From contig JAQFVV010006311.1 of NCBI GenBank assembly GCA_028023455.1, positions 372,001 through 436,000 on the forward strand: DNA of 64,000 nucleotides. The letters run 5' to 3'. This document shows positions 37,890 through 49,866 of the stretch, one piece after another (the first letter of the stretch is position 1; every line of letters starts with the position of its first letter). Under the pieces are notes generated by a model, which did not search any database, was not told the origin of the DNA, and saw only the letters and a program-made list of their open reading frames with translations. The position numbers and the translations under genes were made by a program. This stretch comes from Epiperipatus broadwayi. Lineage: Eukaryota; Onychophora; Udeonychophora; Euonychophora; Peripatidae.

Positions 37890-40800
37890 AAGAATATTAC
37901 AAAAATTATGATAATGAGCAAATGATATCAATTTGATTTTGTGAAAACCATTTCCAATATCATTAAAATTGGTTTATGCATAATAATACAAGCAAGTGAA
38001 AATAGCAACAAAATAAAATCAGGTTAGACTTAGATTAATAAAACTTGCAATAAAATGTCATTCAGAAATGAACTTGTAATTTAAAAAATGCATGGAAATA
38101 TCTAAAAAAAATTGTGAATTCAATTTATTTATTGTCAATATATTGTTTCAGTTACGAAATGCAAATCATCCACATGGATATCAATAAATAGAATTCATGG
38201 AATAAATAAAGCACACTAAAGACTTCAGTTTTAATTGCAAAAACATAATAAGGAGAAAATCTCAAATCAGACAGTGAATTGCTAACATGTGACCTTGCCA
38301 CTGTTTAAACTTTTAATGGGTTTTCAAAATAGCCTTAGAAACTTAGTTTGAGATTTTGAATATAAGCAGTTAATTAGATGAAACAAAACAAAAGTGAATC
38401 TGAAAAAAACAAACCAAAATAAAATGAAATAGAAAAATCAAAATAATATAATGATAATTTAAAAAGAGAGAAAAAAAAAGACCCCCCCCCTCTTTTAGAA
38501 TCTTACAGACAGGAAAGACATAGCAGACTGATGCTGGTCAGAATTGCAATAAAAATCTTTTTTTAAAGATAAAAGAACACATCTTTAAAAAAATAAAAAT
38601 CAATTATTCAAGATATCTTACTATTCAAACTATACTAATATAAATAACTTTAAATAAAAATATAATTTTATCTAACAAAACAATATGACTTGCATTTTTC
38701 CACTTCTAATAATTATTGTAACATTTATAAATATGTACCTTCTAAACTTTCAAATTTCTTTTACATTTTTATATTAACTTTTTGAACGATTTCACGGATG
38801 GTAGCATGATAGCTGGCAGCTGATTTTTTAAATTTTGTTTTCTTTTTAAAAGTTGTGTGAAAACTAAGCATGATATTTACAAAAAAAAACTGGCATTCAC
38901 TGCTGTTTGAATTCCTTTTTAAAATGGCATATTGTATGTTAAAATCGGACAAAATTTGGATTTTTTATTAATGCTTTTATTAGTAGGTTCATTTATTTTT
39001 TTCCTTTTCTGCTCAGTTTATTAGATTGCATGAAGAAGACAAAGACACAATTTTTATTTTGACAAGACTGAAGTAAAATGGATTAAAAATGCCTCAATGA
39101 TTCAAGGACTTCATCCCAATAAAAATGTAATATCATAAGTATTCAATTTTTTTTTTTGTATTTAAATTTTTTCTATTATTTGCATAGTATTATTTTAATT
39201 TTTTTTTTATTATTTGATAAATTATAATTTATTAATGTGTTTGCATTTGTATTAGTGTGTGAAGTATATAAATAATATGTGTATTCCAATATAATATAGT
39301 GGTTTATGTATAATGTAATTTTGGGGCTCATAAATATTCAATTTTAATTTTATTTTTTTATTTGCATAGTATTTTAAATTTTTCTATTATTTGCATAGTT
39401 TTATTATTTTTATAAATTATAATTTACTAATGTGTTTGTATTAGTACATATATTGTATAAATTATACTTGTATTTGAATATAAAGTAGTGGTTTATGTAC
39501 AATGTAATTTTGTGACTCTAATCCAAATTTGAGGCAACCTTATTTTATAGACATAATGATTCTCAAAAGATTTAATAATTTATTAATGTGATTATATAAA
39601 TATATATATGTATTAGTGTGTCTGCACTTGCACGTCTGTGTTTGTATAACAAGTAATGATTTATATATAATTAAAGTATTATAGAGCAAAGCAATGTAAA
39701 TTTTAAGACTGATTATTAGGTGTTCAGAAAGGTTGCAGTTTGATAAAGCAATCACACAATTTACTGGGTCTAGCACCATGTGAACATATAAACTCTTAAA
39801 ACCAATAAAGAGAGGTTTCAAGTGGTATGGGTGGCAATATCTACAACACAATATTGTATGCAGGCAAAAAATCAGATCCTGATTCCTGCCTATACTTTGC
39901 TACTCATGCAGTGGAGTCAGTAGTTTTGCTACATCTTGAATCACATTATTTTCAAGTCTATAGATAGCAAATTAGCTATATACAAATATATCTCTGTGGG
40001 TCAATAAATATAACAAGATAGCATCACTGGTGTGCATAAAGCATATAAACATCACTGGTGTACACAAAAAATATGAAATGAAGAAATGAAACTCATTTTA
40101 TCATTGATACAGACAGTAGCCTTTAATTTCCAGTTGAAGCCAATTTCTATGATGACAAATGCATATCCACCTTCTGGAAATGATTTATTTTGTATCTTTT
40201 ATTACCATGAATCTTTTTCTTGTGGACAACTTGAGATTTGTTAACTTTTGGGGTTCAAGATAAAAATGAAGAATTCTTAGGTGACTATTTTCGTAGATTC
40301 TGAAGCTATGGATTATTTCAGGTAAGAAGTATTATATGTGTTTTGAATGAAAATTTTGTGAGGAATACAAAGAAATTATCAATGAAGTTGTAATTTAAAC
40401 TTAATTAATGATAAATGAGAAATTATGAACAAATAATAAAGTAATAATTATTTCAATATTGACATTTCTTTTTTTCCTTTTACTTTTTTAATGGTAGTTA
40501 CTATTCATCTTAGCTTTATTGTTTTCCTTAATTTTTCTATTTTCTGTCAATATATAGCATTTTGCTTTAACATTACTAAAACTGAAGTTATTGTGAAAAT
40601 TGGGTTCAAGTCACTTTTTGAAAAATTCAATATGGTGCTAAAGACCACGATATAGTTAAATTGTTGATAATTTACTATTTAGTTGCTGTTGTTGTTGTTT
40701 TTTGAAGATTCTAAAAGAAACAAAAACATTGTTTTTCCAATTCTAAATAAATGAATGCTCCCTAACTCTGATATCATTGGAATTCTATCTAATTAATAAT

Positions 40801-41165
40801 CTTTAAAATTGAGCCATAGGATAAGTCAAAGCTTTTTTCTATTTTCAAATGGAAATCGGAGAGTAATTAAAATATTTAGACGTAAGAATTGTTTTTAATA
40901 GATTCTTTTATATTAGGTATTTTAAATTTAACCGAGGGAAGGAGGATGGTCAGCATTAAAATATATATATATTTAATTTGTAGAAAGTTTTAAAGATGAG
41001 GTAAATTATTCCAGAAAATATTTAAGGAGCTTAAAATAAAAAATATCAATGCTTCTACCATAAATGTATTTCTCCTTTTCCACTTAAATAAATATGTATG
41101 TTTAAAAGGATCTTAAAAATAAAATTAATCTTACATTATATTTTTTTTATTATTTAAAAAATCAG
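37890..41165. other. AT-rich intergenic stretch, nothing recognised
   Basis: Over 3 kb with a C-run at 38483, T-runs, and a loosely repeated ATTTGCATAGTATT / AATGTGTTTGTATTAGT text at 39150-39500, probably an old local duplication. A 103-aa minus ORF at 39540-39851 and a 63-aa ORF at 38761 have no motif. Confidence 0.45.
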
Positions 41166-42119
41166 AAATATATTTTATTTCATCATCATCAATTGTCTAT
41201 TAAAAGGTGGGTCCCACGTATCAACACAGATTACATTCCTTATAACTTTGCCTCTTGATTTACTTTCCAAATATTCATAGATATTACCCTTTTTAAAATT
41301 ATCAACTTTTTTTTCCATCACTTTTTCCTCATATTTTTTCCCAGCCCTTTCTAACATAGATTTCATAATTACTCTATCACTAAATATATGCACAATCCAC
41401 TTTTTCTTTCTTTTTTACGTTTATATTGCATCAAAAACAATCTTTTTTCACGTATTCCTTTAATACTTACTTGTATTTTTCCTCCAAATTTATATCTCTG
41501 AACCTTTAATTTTTCTTCTAGCAGTGTTTCCAAATTGTTCATGTTTTGCCATATAAAGTTATATTATTCCAAATAAAATATGTAACAAGCCTTTATTATA
41601 AATCTAATTTCAGTGTTTTAATTTTCTTAGTAATTTTTTTATTGCTAATTCCAAACACTATTCATTTACATGATGGACAACTTTCTGTCTAATAATTACT
41701 TTTAATATTTTCTTTCCTCCATCTATTTCAAGTGCATTAATATTATTAGTATTTATTTTCATCCCAAATTTATTAAAACTTTGTCAGTATGACAGAATAT
41801 TTAATTGAACTAATTCTTATTATCATCAGAATGTCTGATGCAATTAATTATTTTATCCCAGATGCAATTTTATTATTAAGAAGACAGCATTCATTTAATA
41901 ATTCATCTAAATATATTTTAAATAAAAGAGGAGATAAATAACATCTTTAACTTTGCATATCTTCCATACTCAATTCTTTAAAAAAACATACCATATAATC
42001 ATACAAATATGGGTGCTGATTTAGTATGCGCTCATGGCCGCGATTTTGAATTACAAGAACCGCCCATACCTTGCTGGAACATCCAACCGATAAATGACAT
42101 CGATCAAAATGGCTATTTT

Positions 42120-42430
42120 CATAGAAAAAAAAACCAAAATCGCAATTTTCATAGGAAAAAAAAAACAAATCACGTGATTAAAATCTTAAAACACAAAATC
42201 GCAATTTTCATAGGAAAAAAAACCAAATCACATGATTAAAATATTAAAACACAAAATCGCAATTTTCGTAGGAAAAAAAAAACCAAATCACGTGATTAAA
42301 ATATTAAAACACAAAATCGCAATTTTCATAGAAAAAAAAAAACCAAATCATGTGATTAAAATATTAAAACACAAAATCGCAATTTTCATAGAAAAAAAAA
42401 CCAAAATCACGTGATTAAAATATTAGTACA
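42120..42430 (+). repeat. Subterminal tandem repeat, left arm (~62 bp, about 5 copies)
   Basis: The unit contains AAACCAAATCACGTGATTAA, ATATTAAAACACAAAATCG and CAATTTTCATAGG, then an A-run. Copies vary at the centre of the palindrome ATCACGTGAT (also ATCACATGAT and ATCATGTGAT). Open reading frames at 42009 and 42232 only reflect this periodicity (KILKHKIAIF repeated). Confidence 0.92.
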
Positions 42431-43324
42431 CAAAATCGCTATACTATATGCCAAAACATTATAACTTTATAAAATCTGAATGCTAAAAATGTTAAAAAAT
42501 AATGATGTAGAAGACCAATTGCTAGTTTAAATTTAAGTTTGCTAGTTTGTCAAACATATTTGAAAATAATTTTAAGCAATAATTATATTTTCATCCAGTT
42601 ATGCAAATGGAATCACGTGACAAAAAAGGCGGTAAACATCTTGAATAGATGTTATCTAAACCTACATCAATCTTTTTTAAAAAAATCATATTTCGGTTTA
42701 TTAAACCATTTACTCATCGTAATTAAAAGGATGACCTAAAATTGATTGATTTAAAATACGAATTATACTATATGCCAAAAGATTATAACTTATAAAATCT
42801 GAATGCTAAAAATGTTGAAAAATAATGACATAGGAAAATTCAATTGCTAGTTTATCTAACATATATGAAATAAAGCATAAGAATTTTTAAACAGAAAAAG
42901 TGAAGGAAAAATTGAAAAAAAAAAATTAATTAAAAACCCACATGTTTAATTATAACTTCTACTTACCAGAAATTGTTGCTTTGTCCCACATAGATACTGT
43001 TAGAATTTTGTCTCCTAATGTCGAAATAGAGTCTACTCTTGATCACATGAGATCCACACAGGCTGGAGAAATCTATAATTGGCATCGATACAAATCTCTA
43101 CTTATTTACATGCAAGTGATTTTTACCATCAAAAAATGAACACAGAAAAACATGTTTAAAGAAAATAAATACATTTTATTATTGCTCATGTTAAAATAAT
43201 GTTTGGAGACCACGTCATAATACATACGCAAAAAAATAAAAAGAATAGTAACATAAATAAATAAAAATTTGTTGATTATTTTAAATGTAAAAGTTATTTA
43301 CTTTTAAATAGGATAAACATTAAC

Positions 43325-44340
43325 CTTTTCACCATCAATAAGAATCTTTAGAATTTTTGAGAAATTTAATAAACATATTGCTCTCAGTTAGATGCTGTTT
43401 ATCCATCCGCCAACAAATTAAGTCTAGATGGTATTGTAAAAGATTCGGTGTCATCCCTCTCATTTTTTTTAATATTTTAACTTTGGGTTCCAGCCATGAT
43501 TGCACAATAGATTGGTATGAGCGCCTGTCACCGGATTTACATAATTTTGTTGGTGGTTGACGGTGAAATGTTGAAACCCTCTATCTTTCAGGTCTGCATA
43601 GGCTGGCCACTCATCTGAATGAATGACAGCCAGCCATGTATTCCCTCTCTATAATGGAATTAATGTAACTTTGTCATGATGTGGCACTACAAAATAGTGA
43701 CAATCGGTACCCTTTTTTAGTCCAAACCCCCAGGGTTCATCAATTTGTGCCCCGTTTTTTTTTTATTAATTAGGGTTACTGATGTATCCTTGGAGGTACA
43801 TGGTTGATCGCCACTTAGGAGTCTTCCCCTATTATATTTTCTTCTGCCTGCAAATCTTGCTTCATTTATCTGAACTGGTTCTTCTTCTGTTCCTACTAAC
43901 TGTCCTTTCTTCTTAACTGCTCGGGAACAGACTTCCCTGCAAAAATTAAACCAGTCTACAATTGTTGGCAAAGATTTGCTGGCCATCTTTGCTGCTAATC
44001 TCATCGGCATATCTAGAATGAAAAAAACCCAGCTCTATAATTTCACGTGTCATTCGTCTTGCAACCCTATTACTTGCAACTATATAGTGGAAAAACGGAT
44101 TGCCTGTACGAATAGATCTGGTAGTATGACTGTTGGAGCATCACATCGTGGAAACCCTGTCACATTTGTGATTCTTCCTTTGTTTCTCAACCATTGTATC
44201 TCCACACTTTGTGCAGGGCTTCTTACTCTATTCATCATTGAAAAGATTATTATCCCTCAAAAAGTGACAGCTTGATTCTTGCTAGAGGTAATATTGTAGT
44301 AGAACATTTGCATAGCCATAATGGTTAGGAGATGCACTTT
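43325..44340 (-). pseudogene. Merlin / ISXO2-like transposase, inactivated
   Basis: A DDE-type transposase of the IS1016/ISXO2-like family would cut and paste the surrounding element. On the minus strand: a zinc-ribbon-like CTKCGD...HKC (about 44216-44160); then TREIIELGFFHSR; WFNFCREVC (about 43950); PVQINEARFAGRRKYNRGR (about 43870-43815), the family's IDExxFGxRKYNRGR motif; SDEWPAYADL (about 43590-43619); NHQQNYVNPVTGAHTN (about 43512-43559); and a C-terminal stretch ending near 43330. It is dead: in-frame stops interrupt the zinc ribbon, frames shift, the first catalytic Asp of IDE is Asn (INE), and the Glu expected after GAHTN is missing. The family normally has ~250-300 residues, about what this span would encode. 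Confidence 0.9.
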
Positions 44341-45060
44341 GGTTACGAAAGACCAAAGATTTTGAAACAAAAGTATTTTTTATAGACATTTTCAAGTCAT
44401 ATGATCACATGTCAACAACACTGAGTTTTTATTTCTATTTATTTAAATATAGAAAGAGTTACATATTTTAAAGTAATTAAACAAAACAATAAAGATCAGA
44501 AAGACTTATTTCAAATGAAAAGCAATTTTTAAAAACCTAAAGAATTTTAACATAAATAATTGTAATTAATAATAAAATGTATTTATTTTCTTTAAACATG
44601 TTTCTGTGTTTATTTTTTGATGTAAAAATCACTTGCATGTAAATAAGTAGAGATTTGTATCAATTTCAAGAGTTCGATGTATCGATGCCAATTATAGATT
44701 TCTCCAGCCTGTGTGGATCTCACGCGACCAAGAGTAGACTCTATTTCGACATTAGGAGATGAAATTCAAACAGTATCTATGTGGGACAAAGCAAGAATTT
44801 CTGGTAAGTAGAAGTTATAATTAAACATGTGGGTTTTTAATTAATATTTTTTTCCAATTTTTCCTTCACTTTTTCTGTTTAAAAATTCTTATGCTTTATT
44901 TCATATATGTTAAATAAACTAGCAAATTTAAATTTAAACTAGCAATTGATTTTTCCTATGTCATTATTTTTCAACATTTTTAGCATTCAGATTTTATAAG
45001 TTATAATCTTTTGGCATATAATAATTCGTATTTTAAATCTATCAATTTTAGGTCATCCTT

Positions 45061-45665
45061 TTGATTATGATGAGTAAAATGGTTTAATAAACTGAAATAT
45101 GATTTTTTTTTAAAAGATTGATGTAGATAACGTTTATTTAAAGATGTTTACCACCTTTTTTGTCATGTGATTCCATTTGTATAACTGGATAAAAATATAA
45201 TTATTGCTTAAAATTATTTTCAAATATGTTTGACAAACTAGCAAACTTAAATTTAAACTAGCAATCGATCTTTCCTACATCATTATTTTTTAACATTTTT
45301 AGCATTCAGATTTTATAAATTATAATCTTTTAGCATATAGTATAATTCATATTTTAAATTATCAATTTTAGGTCATCCTTTTGATTATGATGAGTAAATG
45401 GTTTAATAAACTGAAATATGATTTTTTTTTAAAGATTGATGTAGATTTAGATAACATGTATTCAAGATTTCAAGATGTTTAACACCTTTTTTATCACGTG
45501 ATTCCATTTGTATAACTGGATGAAAATATAATTATTGCTTAAAATTATTTTCAAATATGTTTGACAAACTAGCAAACTTAAATTTAAACTAGCAATCGAT
45601 CTTTCCTACATCATTATTTTTTAACATTATTAGCATTCAGATTTTATAAGTTATAATGTTTTGGC
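45061..45665 (+). repeat. ~320-bp tandem duplication in right TIR
   Basis: Two copies of a unit with GATTATGATGAGTAAA, GTTTAATAAACTGAAATATG, TTTGTATAACTGGAT, ATTTTCAAATATGTTTGAC, and AGCAATCGATCTTTCCTACA. The left arm has one full equivalent plus a partial (42425-42860). The arms therefore differ in copy number. Confidence 0.85.
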
Positions 45666-45669
45666 ATAT

Positions 45670-45915
45670 AGTATAGCAATTTTGTGTTTTAATATTTTAA
45701 TCACATGATTTGTTTTTTTTTCCCTATGAAATTGCGATTTTGTGTTTTAATATTTTAATCATGTGATTTAGTTTTTTTTTCTATGAAAATTGCGATTTTG
45801 TGTTTTAATATTTTAATCACATGATTTGGTGTTTTTTTCTATGAACATTGCGATTTTGTGTTTTAATATTTTAATTTGGTTTTTTTTGTCTATGAAAATT
45901 GCGATTTTGGTTCAT
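45670..45915 (-). repeat. Subterminal tandem repeat, right arm (~60 bp, about 4 copies)
   Basis: Complement of the left-arm unit: GCGATTTTGTGTTTTAATATT then TTTAATCACATGATTT and a T-run. One copy has lost the ATCACATGAT palindrome (about 45860-45880). Confidence 0.9.
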
Positions 45916-46165
45916 TTTTTTCTATGAAAATGGCCATTTTGATTGATGTCATTTATCAGTTGGATGTTCCAGCATGGTTTGGGCGGTTCTTGTAATTCAA
46001 AATGGCGGTCGTGAGTGCATACTAAATCAGTATGTTTTAATAAAAATACAAAATTCTCAACAAAATATACCTTTCCAATCAATATTTTTATTTTTCAATG
46101 TATCCAACAAAGTAAAACAATTCATTCCCAAAAGTCTTTTCAAGATTAGCAAAAACATTTATCTT

Positions 46166-46288
46166 TTTCTGTAGTGGAATTTTCACTTATACCACCCTCA
46201 CACAAGGTAAGGACTGATTTCTATCCACTTTTAACACCAGTCCCTACCTTTCATAAGAGTGGTGCAAGTGAAAATTATACTACAGAAA
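46166..46288. mobile_element. Foldback MITE, ~120 bp
   Basis: TTTCTGTAGTGGAATTTTCA at the left pairs with TGAAAATTATACTACAGAAA at the right. The inner parts TACCACCCTC and GAGTGGTG, and AAGGTAAGGACTG and CAGTCCCTACCTT, also pair, leaving a ~20-base centre. No coding capacity. It abuts the LINE D fragment. Confidence 0.85.
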
Positions 46289-46637
46289 TATTATTCATTA
46301 TTGGATCTCTAGTCTAATGAATGACTAATAAAAATTATTAAATATTATTTTTTTTCTTTCTCTCATGAGTTTGAAGTAAAATAGGACCTCTTTTTAATTC
46401 AACAAAAAAACTCAACAATAGAGATATTACAAGTTAATAAAGAAACTTGTTTAACCTCTGGGGGACTGCCAATTTACAGTAATTAATAGTTTTCTGGTAA
46501 TAACAATAAACAAAAGTTATCTCTGTATAATCTAATTTTTATTCTTTATTATAATAACAATTCATGAAAACATTTAATTCAATATAGATATAATAAACAT
46601 ATAAACTAACTCAAGGAAATATAAATATATAAAAATA

Positions 46638-46781
46638 CTAATAAAAACACACAATTACTTTTCTATAAAGCTGCTTTAATATTTCAACCAGCAGACTTGT
46701 TTGTGCTTTCTGATAAAAAACAGTCTGCTGGTTGAAATATTAAAGCAGTTTTATAGAGAAGTAATTGCGTTTTTTTATTAG
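46638..46781. mobile_element. Foldback MITE, ~144 bp, near-perfect arms
   Basis: ACTAATAAAAACACACAATT at the left pairs with AATTGCGTTTTTTTATTAGT at the right. The inner GCTTTAATATTTCAACCAGC and GCTGGTTGAAATATTAAAGC match exactly. The loop is a short TTGTTTGTGCTTTCTGATAA segment. Confidence 0.9.
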
Positions 46782-49170
46782 TATATATGTGTAAATTAAA
46801 CAGAATATGGACTTTTTTAGTATTTATTCTAGAATATTTTGATTAATATATTATATATACTGTATCCTTTTTATTAGGGCTGAATGTGCTAAAAAGCCAA
46901 TTTCTTTAAAAAAATTAAATTAGGAGAAGTATAGGTATTATAATTGTAATAATAATGTTTAAATAGATTTAAAACTTATTAAAATAAATACATAGGAAGT
47001 TAAAAAATATTTTAAAGCTATTTTAAATATTAAAATTGTATAAGAGAGAAGAACAATTTAATATTGTATGGTTGGAATAAATGGTGTTAGTTATATAAAA
47101 AATGTATTGAATATCTTATTAAATAAACCTTTAAAAACAATTAATTTTAAATATAATGTTTAATAGATTTGAATAAGTTATTAAATTTATCTTCTAAAAT
47201 TAAGTTTAAATTGTATAATTATTTATTAAAGTTTTGATTCTTATGGTGTATCAAATATTTTAATTTTTTGTAAATGTTATAAAAATTCAAAATTATTATT
47301 CTAAATTTTTATTATTACATTTAATATTTTCTAATGTGTCATATTTTGTAATTAAATATTCATTTGGTTTTATTGCAGACAGTAAATTTCAAAAAATTGC
47401 AACACTATGTCTGAAGAGCAGATCACAAGACTGATAATATTGTGTATTGTGCTTGCATGGTTTTAGAGAAAGTTTTAGTTACTTTCTAAAATGGAGGCAT
47501 TTATACATGATAAGATAAATTTATTAATAAATATTATTTAATTCTTGAAAGATATTTTAAGCTAACAAATGTAGATAAAAAATTGTTACATTTAAACTAA
47601 ATATTTTTTATAACTTCATAAATTAGTAAGAATTAATAAAATGTAGCATTTTAAATATTTTTGTTTGTTATAAAATAAATTTTTGTATTAAATATTTATT
47701 ATATTTATTATTTAAAATGATAATTCATTCTTTTATTTCTAATTTTTTTCAAAAAAGAACCAAATTGGGAAATATGTAAATGACTCTGTAGTCTGATGAT
47801 TTGTCATCCAATCAAATTTGTTACAAGAACAGGTATAAATACTATGTGTAATTAAGTTCTAGTGGTTATTATTTTAAAATTATTATGTGATAAATAGTAT
47901 CAAGTTATATTACTATAGGTTTGTAATATATTTAAGTTAACAATCAATTATTTAACTTTTTAATATATTTTTTTAAAAAAAAAGTTGAATATCTCTGTGT
48001 TTTTAAAGCAAAAAACTTTTAAAAAATATTATTAAAAAAAAAATTATTGGAAAAGACTAAAATGCAATTTACTTCAGAACTCTATAAAACATTCGAGACG
48101 AGCTATAAAATATATTGCTCTCTCTCTCTTTCTCTTCAATATTGACATTATTTAAAAAAATTATAGTATTAAAAAGAAGAAATATTTATCTTTGAAGCAA
48201 ATTATATTTAAACTTTTGGAAGTAAAGTATTTTAAAAAGATTACTGCTATAAAGAATATAGTTTCTAACAAAAGTTATATTAAACAAGCGAATATTTAAA
48301 ATTAAATCCTACTGTTGTAATAACTATGATTTAATTGCAAAGAAAAAGAAAAATGAATAATGGAAAGAAGAATATTATTATATCAGGAATAAATAACTTT
48401 TTGTAATTAAAACCTGGATTTAACTATTCATTTTATTATATCCGAGGATTACGTGTTAATAAATCAGACCTCGAACAATGCATCTGTTCCCGAACAACTT
48501 GGAATCTGCATACATACATGGGAGAAAATGACTTACCTTTTCAAAATGGATTTTTAAAAAGCTATTGAATAAATAATGGTTATCCTGAAAAGATTTGCAG
48601 AAAATAGACTACATTAAATATCTTTAGCAACAGGATGGATATTATTTTTCAAGATTTTTGCAAATTTTTTGAAAGTCAACAAACATTTTTTATTGTGTTT
48701 TTTTGTTTTACATGTTGGGAGGATTGAAGGAGAAAAAAAACCTTTGGACAATACTCTTCACTTAGTAACCATACAGCCCACAATTTATTAACAGAACTTT
48801 TATAGAAGGATTATATGAAGAGATGAATACATAACTTTAAATTTCATTATTATTAGTTATTTATTATTTTAAAAAATATACTAACATTAGAATTATAATT
48901 TATTTTTAGGTTACAGTAGTAGTTACATTTTTAAATACGTTTAATTCTAATAATATTAATTTTAAAATCTTTTAACAATTTTTTAAAATTTTTGAAAAAC
49001 ATTTCTTTGAAGTATATTAGTTTATGATGAGCGCTGTATGAATGATATTTGTGATTTTTTATATTTGATGTAAATTGGACCAGAAGACATAAAAAATGTG
49101 ATTACAAATAGCAATTCACATAGGTAATTTAAATTGCTTTAATTATTATATGATATATATTGTAATCAGA
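46782..49170. other. AT-rich intergenic stretch with one promoter-like patch
   Basis: No gene. At 47808-47842 CCAATCAAAT is followed about 20 bases later by GTATAAATACT, a CCAAT box and TATA box in plausible spacing. No transcript unit follows, so it may be a chance match or a transposon promoter. Confidence 0.35.
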
Positions 49171-49450
49171 CAAGAACCAATCCCACTCTTTGTTGGTTTT
49201 ATTTCCTGATGAGCATATTGCAGGAAGGAACTATTGATTGGCATTCGCCAATACAGACATCACCCTACCTACAACAATATTTCCTGCTCCTCAGAGGATG
49301 TAGTACCATAGAGACTCGAAGCATCTAGAAATGTATGTGTTTGGTTTCCCAAACAGCACCACTAGAGTTCCATCTCACTACAACTTTACTTACCATCATC
49401 TGGTTATGCCGAACATAGCTGGGGAGGCATGAGATTCTTGTGAGCAAGAT
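49171..49450. other. GC-richer unrecognised patch
   Basis: Noticeably less AT-biased (for example CATCACCCTACCTACAACA, CAGCACCACTAGAGTTCC). It stands just before a tandem array, has no ORF and no tRNA-like boxes, and is probably a dispersed repeat copy of unknown type. Confidence 0.4.
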
Positions 49451-49563
49451 GCAATAAATAATTAGTGATGCAAAAATGGAACAAAACAATTAGATTATTA
49501 GATTAATTTTTTAATAAGAACAATTTTATTAACAATAATTCATTAGCAAGTCTTTCTAATATA

Positions 49564-49866
49564 GTTCATATAATGAGAAGAAAGTCTAAAAATATTTTAG
49601 GTAGGGTATCGAAGCAAAAATCCATTTTTTTGTTCACATGATGAGAAGAAGTCTAAAAATATTTCCTGTAGGTTATCTGAACAAAAACTCATGTTTTAGT
49701 TCACATGATGAGAAGAAGTCTAAAGATATTTCATGTAGGTTATCTGAACAAAAACTCATGTTTTAGTTCACATGATGAGAAGAAGTCTAAAGATATTTCA
49801 TGTAGGTTATCTGAGCAAAAACTCATTTTCTTAGTTCACATGATGGGAAAAAATCTAAAGACACAT
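49564..49866 (+). repeat. 67-bp tandem repeat, about 4.5 copies
   Basis: TTCACATGATGAGAAGAAG recurs at 49633, 49700, 49767 and 49835 (first, degenerate, at 49564), giving periods of 67-69 bp. The unit includes TCTAAAGATATTTCATGTAG and TTATCTGAACAAAAACTCAT. The middle copies are almost identical; the outer ones are more diverged, the usual pattern of unequal exchange. Confidence 0.92.

Larger units (their letters stand above)
42016..46030 (-). mobile_element. Merlin (ISXO2-like) DNA transposon with very long TIRs
   Basis: The ends are CTGATTTAGTATGC at 42016 and its complement GCATACTAAATCAG ending at 46030. The inverted arms run on, with indels, to about 43193 and from about 44567, that is roughly 1.2 and 1.5 kb. 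Landmarks in both arms are GAATTACAAGAACCGCCC, AAATGACATC, CCCACATAGATACTGTT, GTGGATCTC and ACATGCAAGTGATTTTTA. The single-copy centre carries the transposase pseudogene. The right arm holds an extra ~320-bp tandem copy (45061-45380 and 45381-45665) that the left arm lacks. No exact 8-9 bp target duplication could be read. Long arms are unusual for Merlin elements, whose TIRs are commonly short. Confidence 0.85.
41170..46170 (-). pseudogene. LINE D relic on the minus strand, split by a Merlin transposon
   Basis: Read on the minus strand, 46170-46031 holds a degraded RT segment with FANLEKTFGNELF and NIDWKG, matching the DFEKAFDxVxW...GIxWK block. The next RT block, YLSPLLFKIYLDELLNECC (about 41900-41955, normally GCxLSPLLFxIYLDEL), lies on the far side of the 42016-46030 element. 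Then come SDILMII at about 41830, IWRKNTSKY near 41500, and a C-terminal open stretch (41175-41393) with SDRVIMKSMLERAGKK and DNFKKGNIYEYLESKSRGK. Stops and frameshifts abound. The order shows that the Merlin element inserted between two RT blocks of a pre-existing LINE. Confidence 0.72.

Noticed and set aside
42009-42414. Two overlapping ORFs (76 and 60 aa) with KILKHKIAIF repeats
   Set aside because: They are the ~62-bp subterminal tandem repeat of the Merlin element read in frame, with A-runs giving Lys. Not genes.
43976-44275. 99-aa plus-strand ORF
   Set aside because: It is antisense to the transposase; the minus strand carries the recognisable Merlin motifs.
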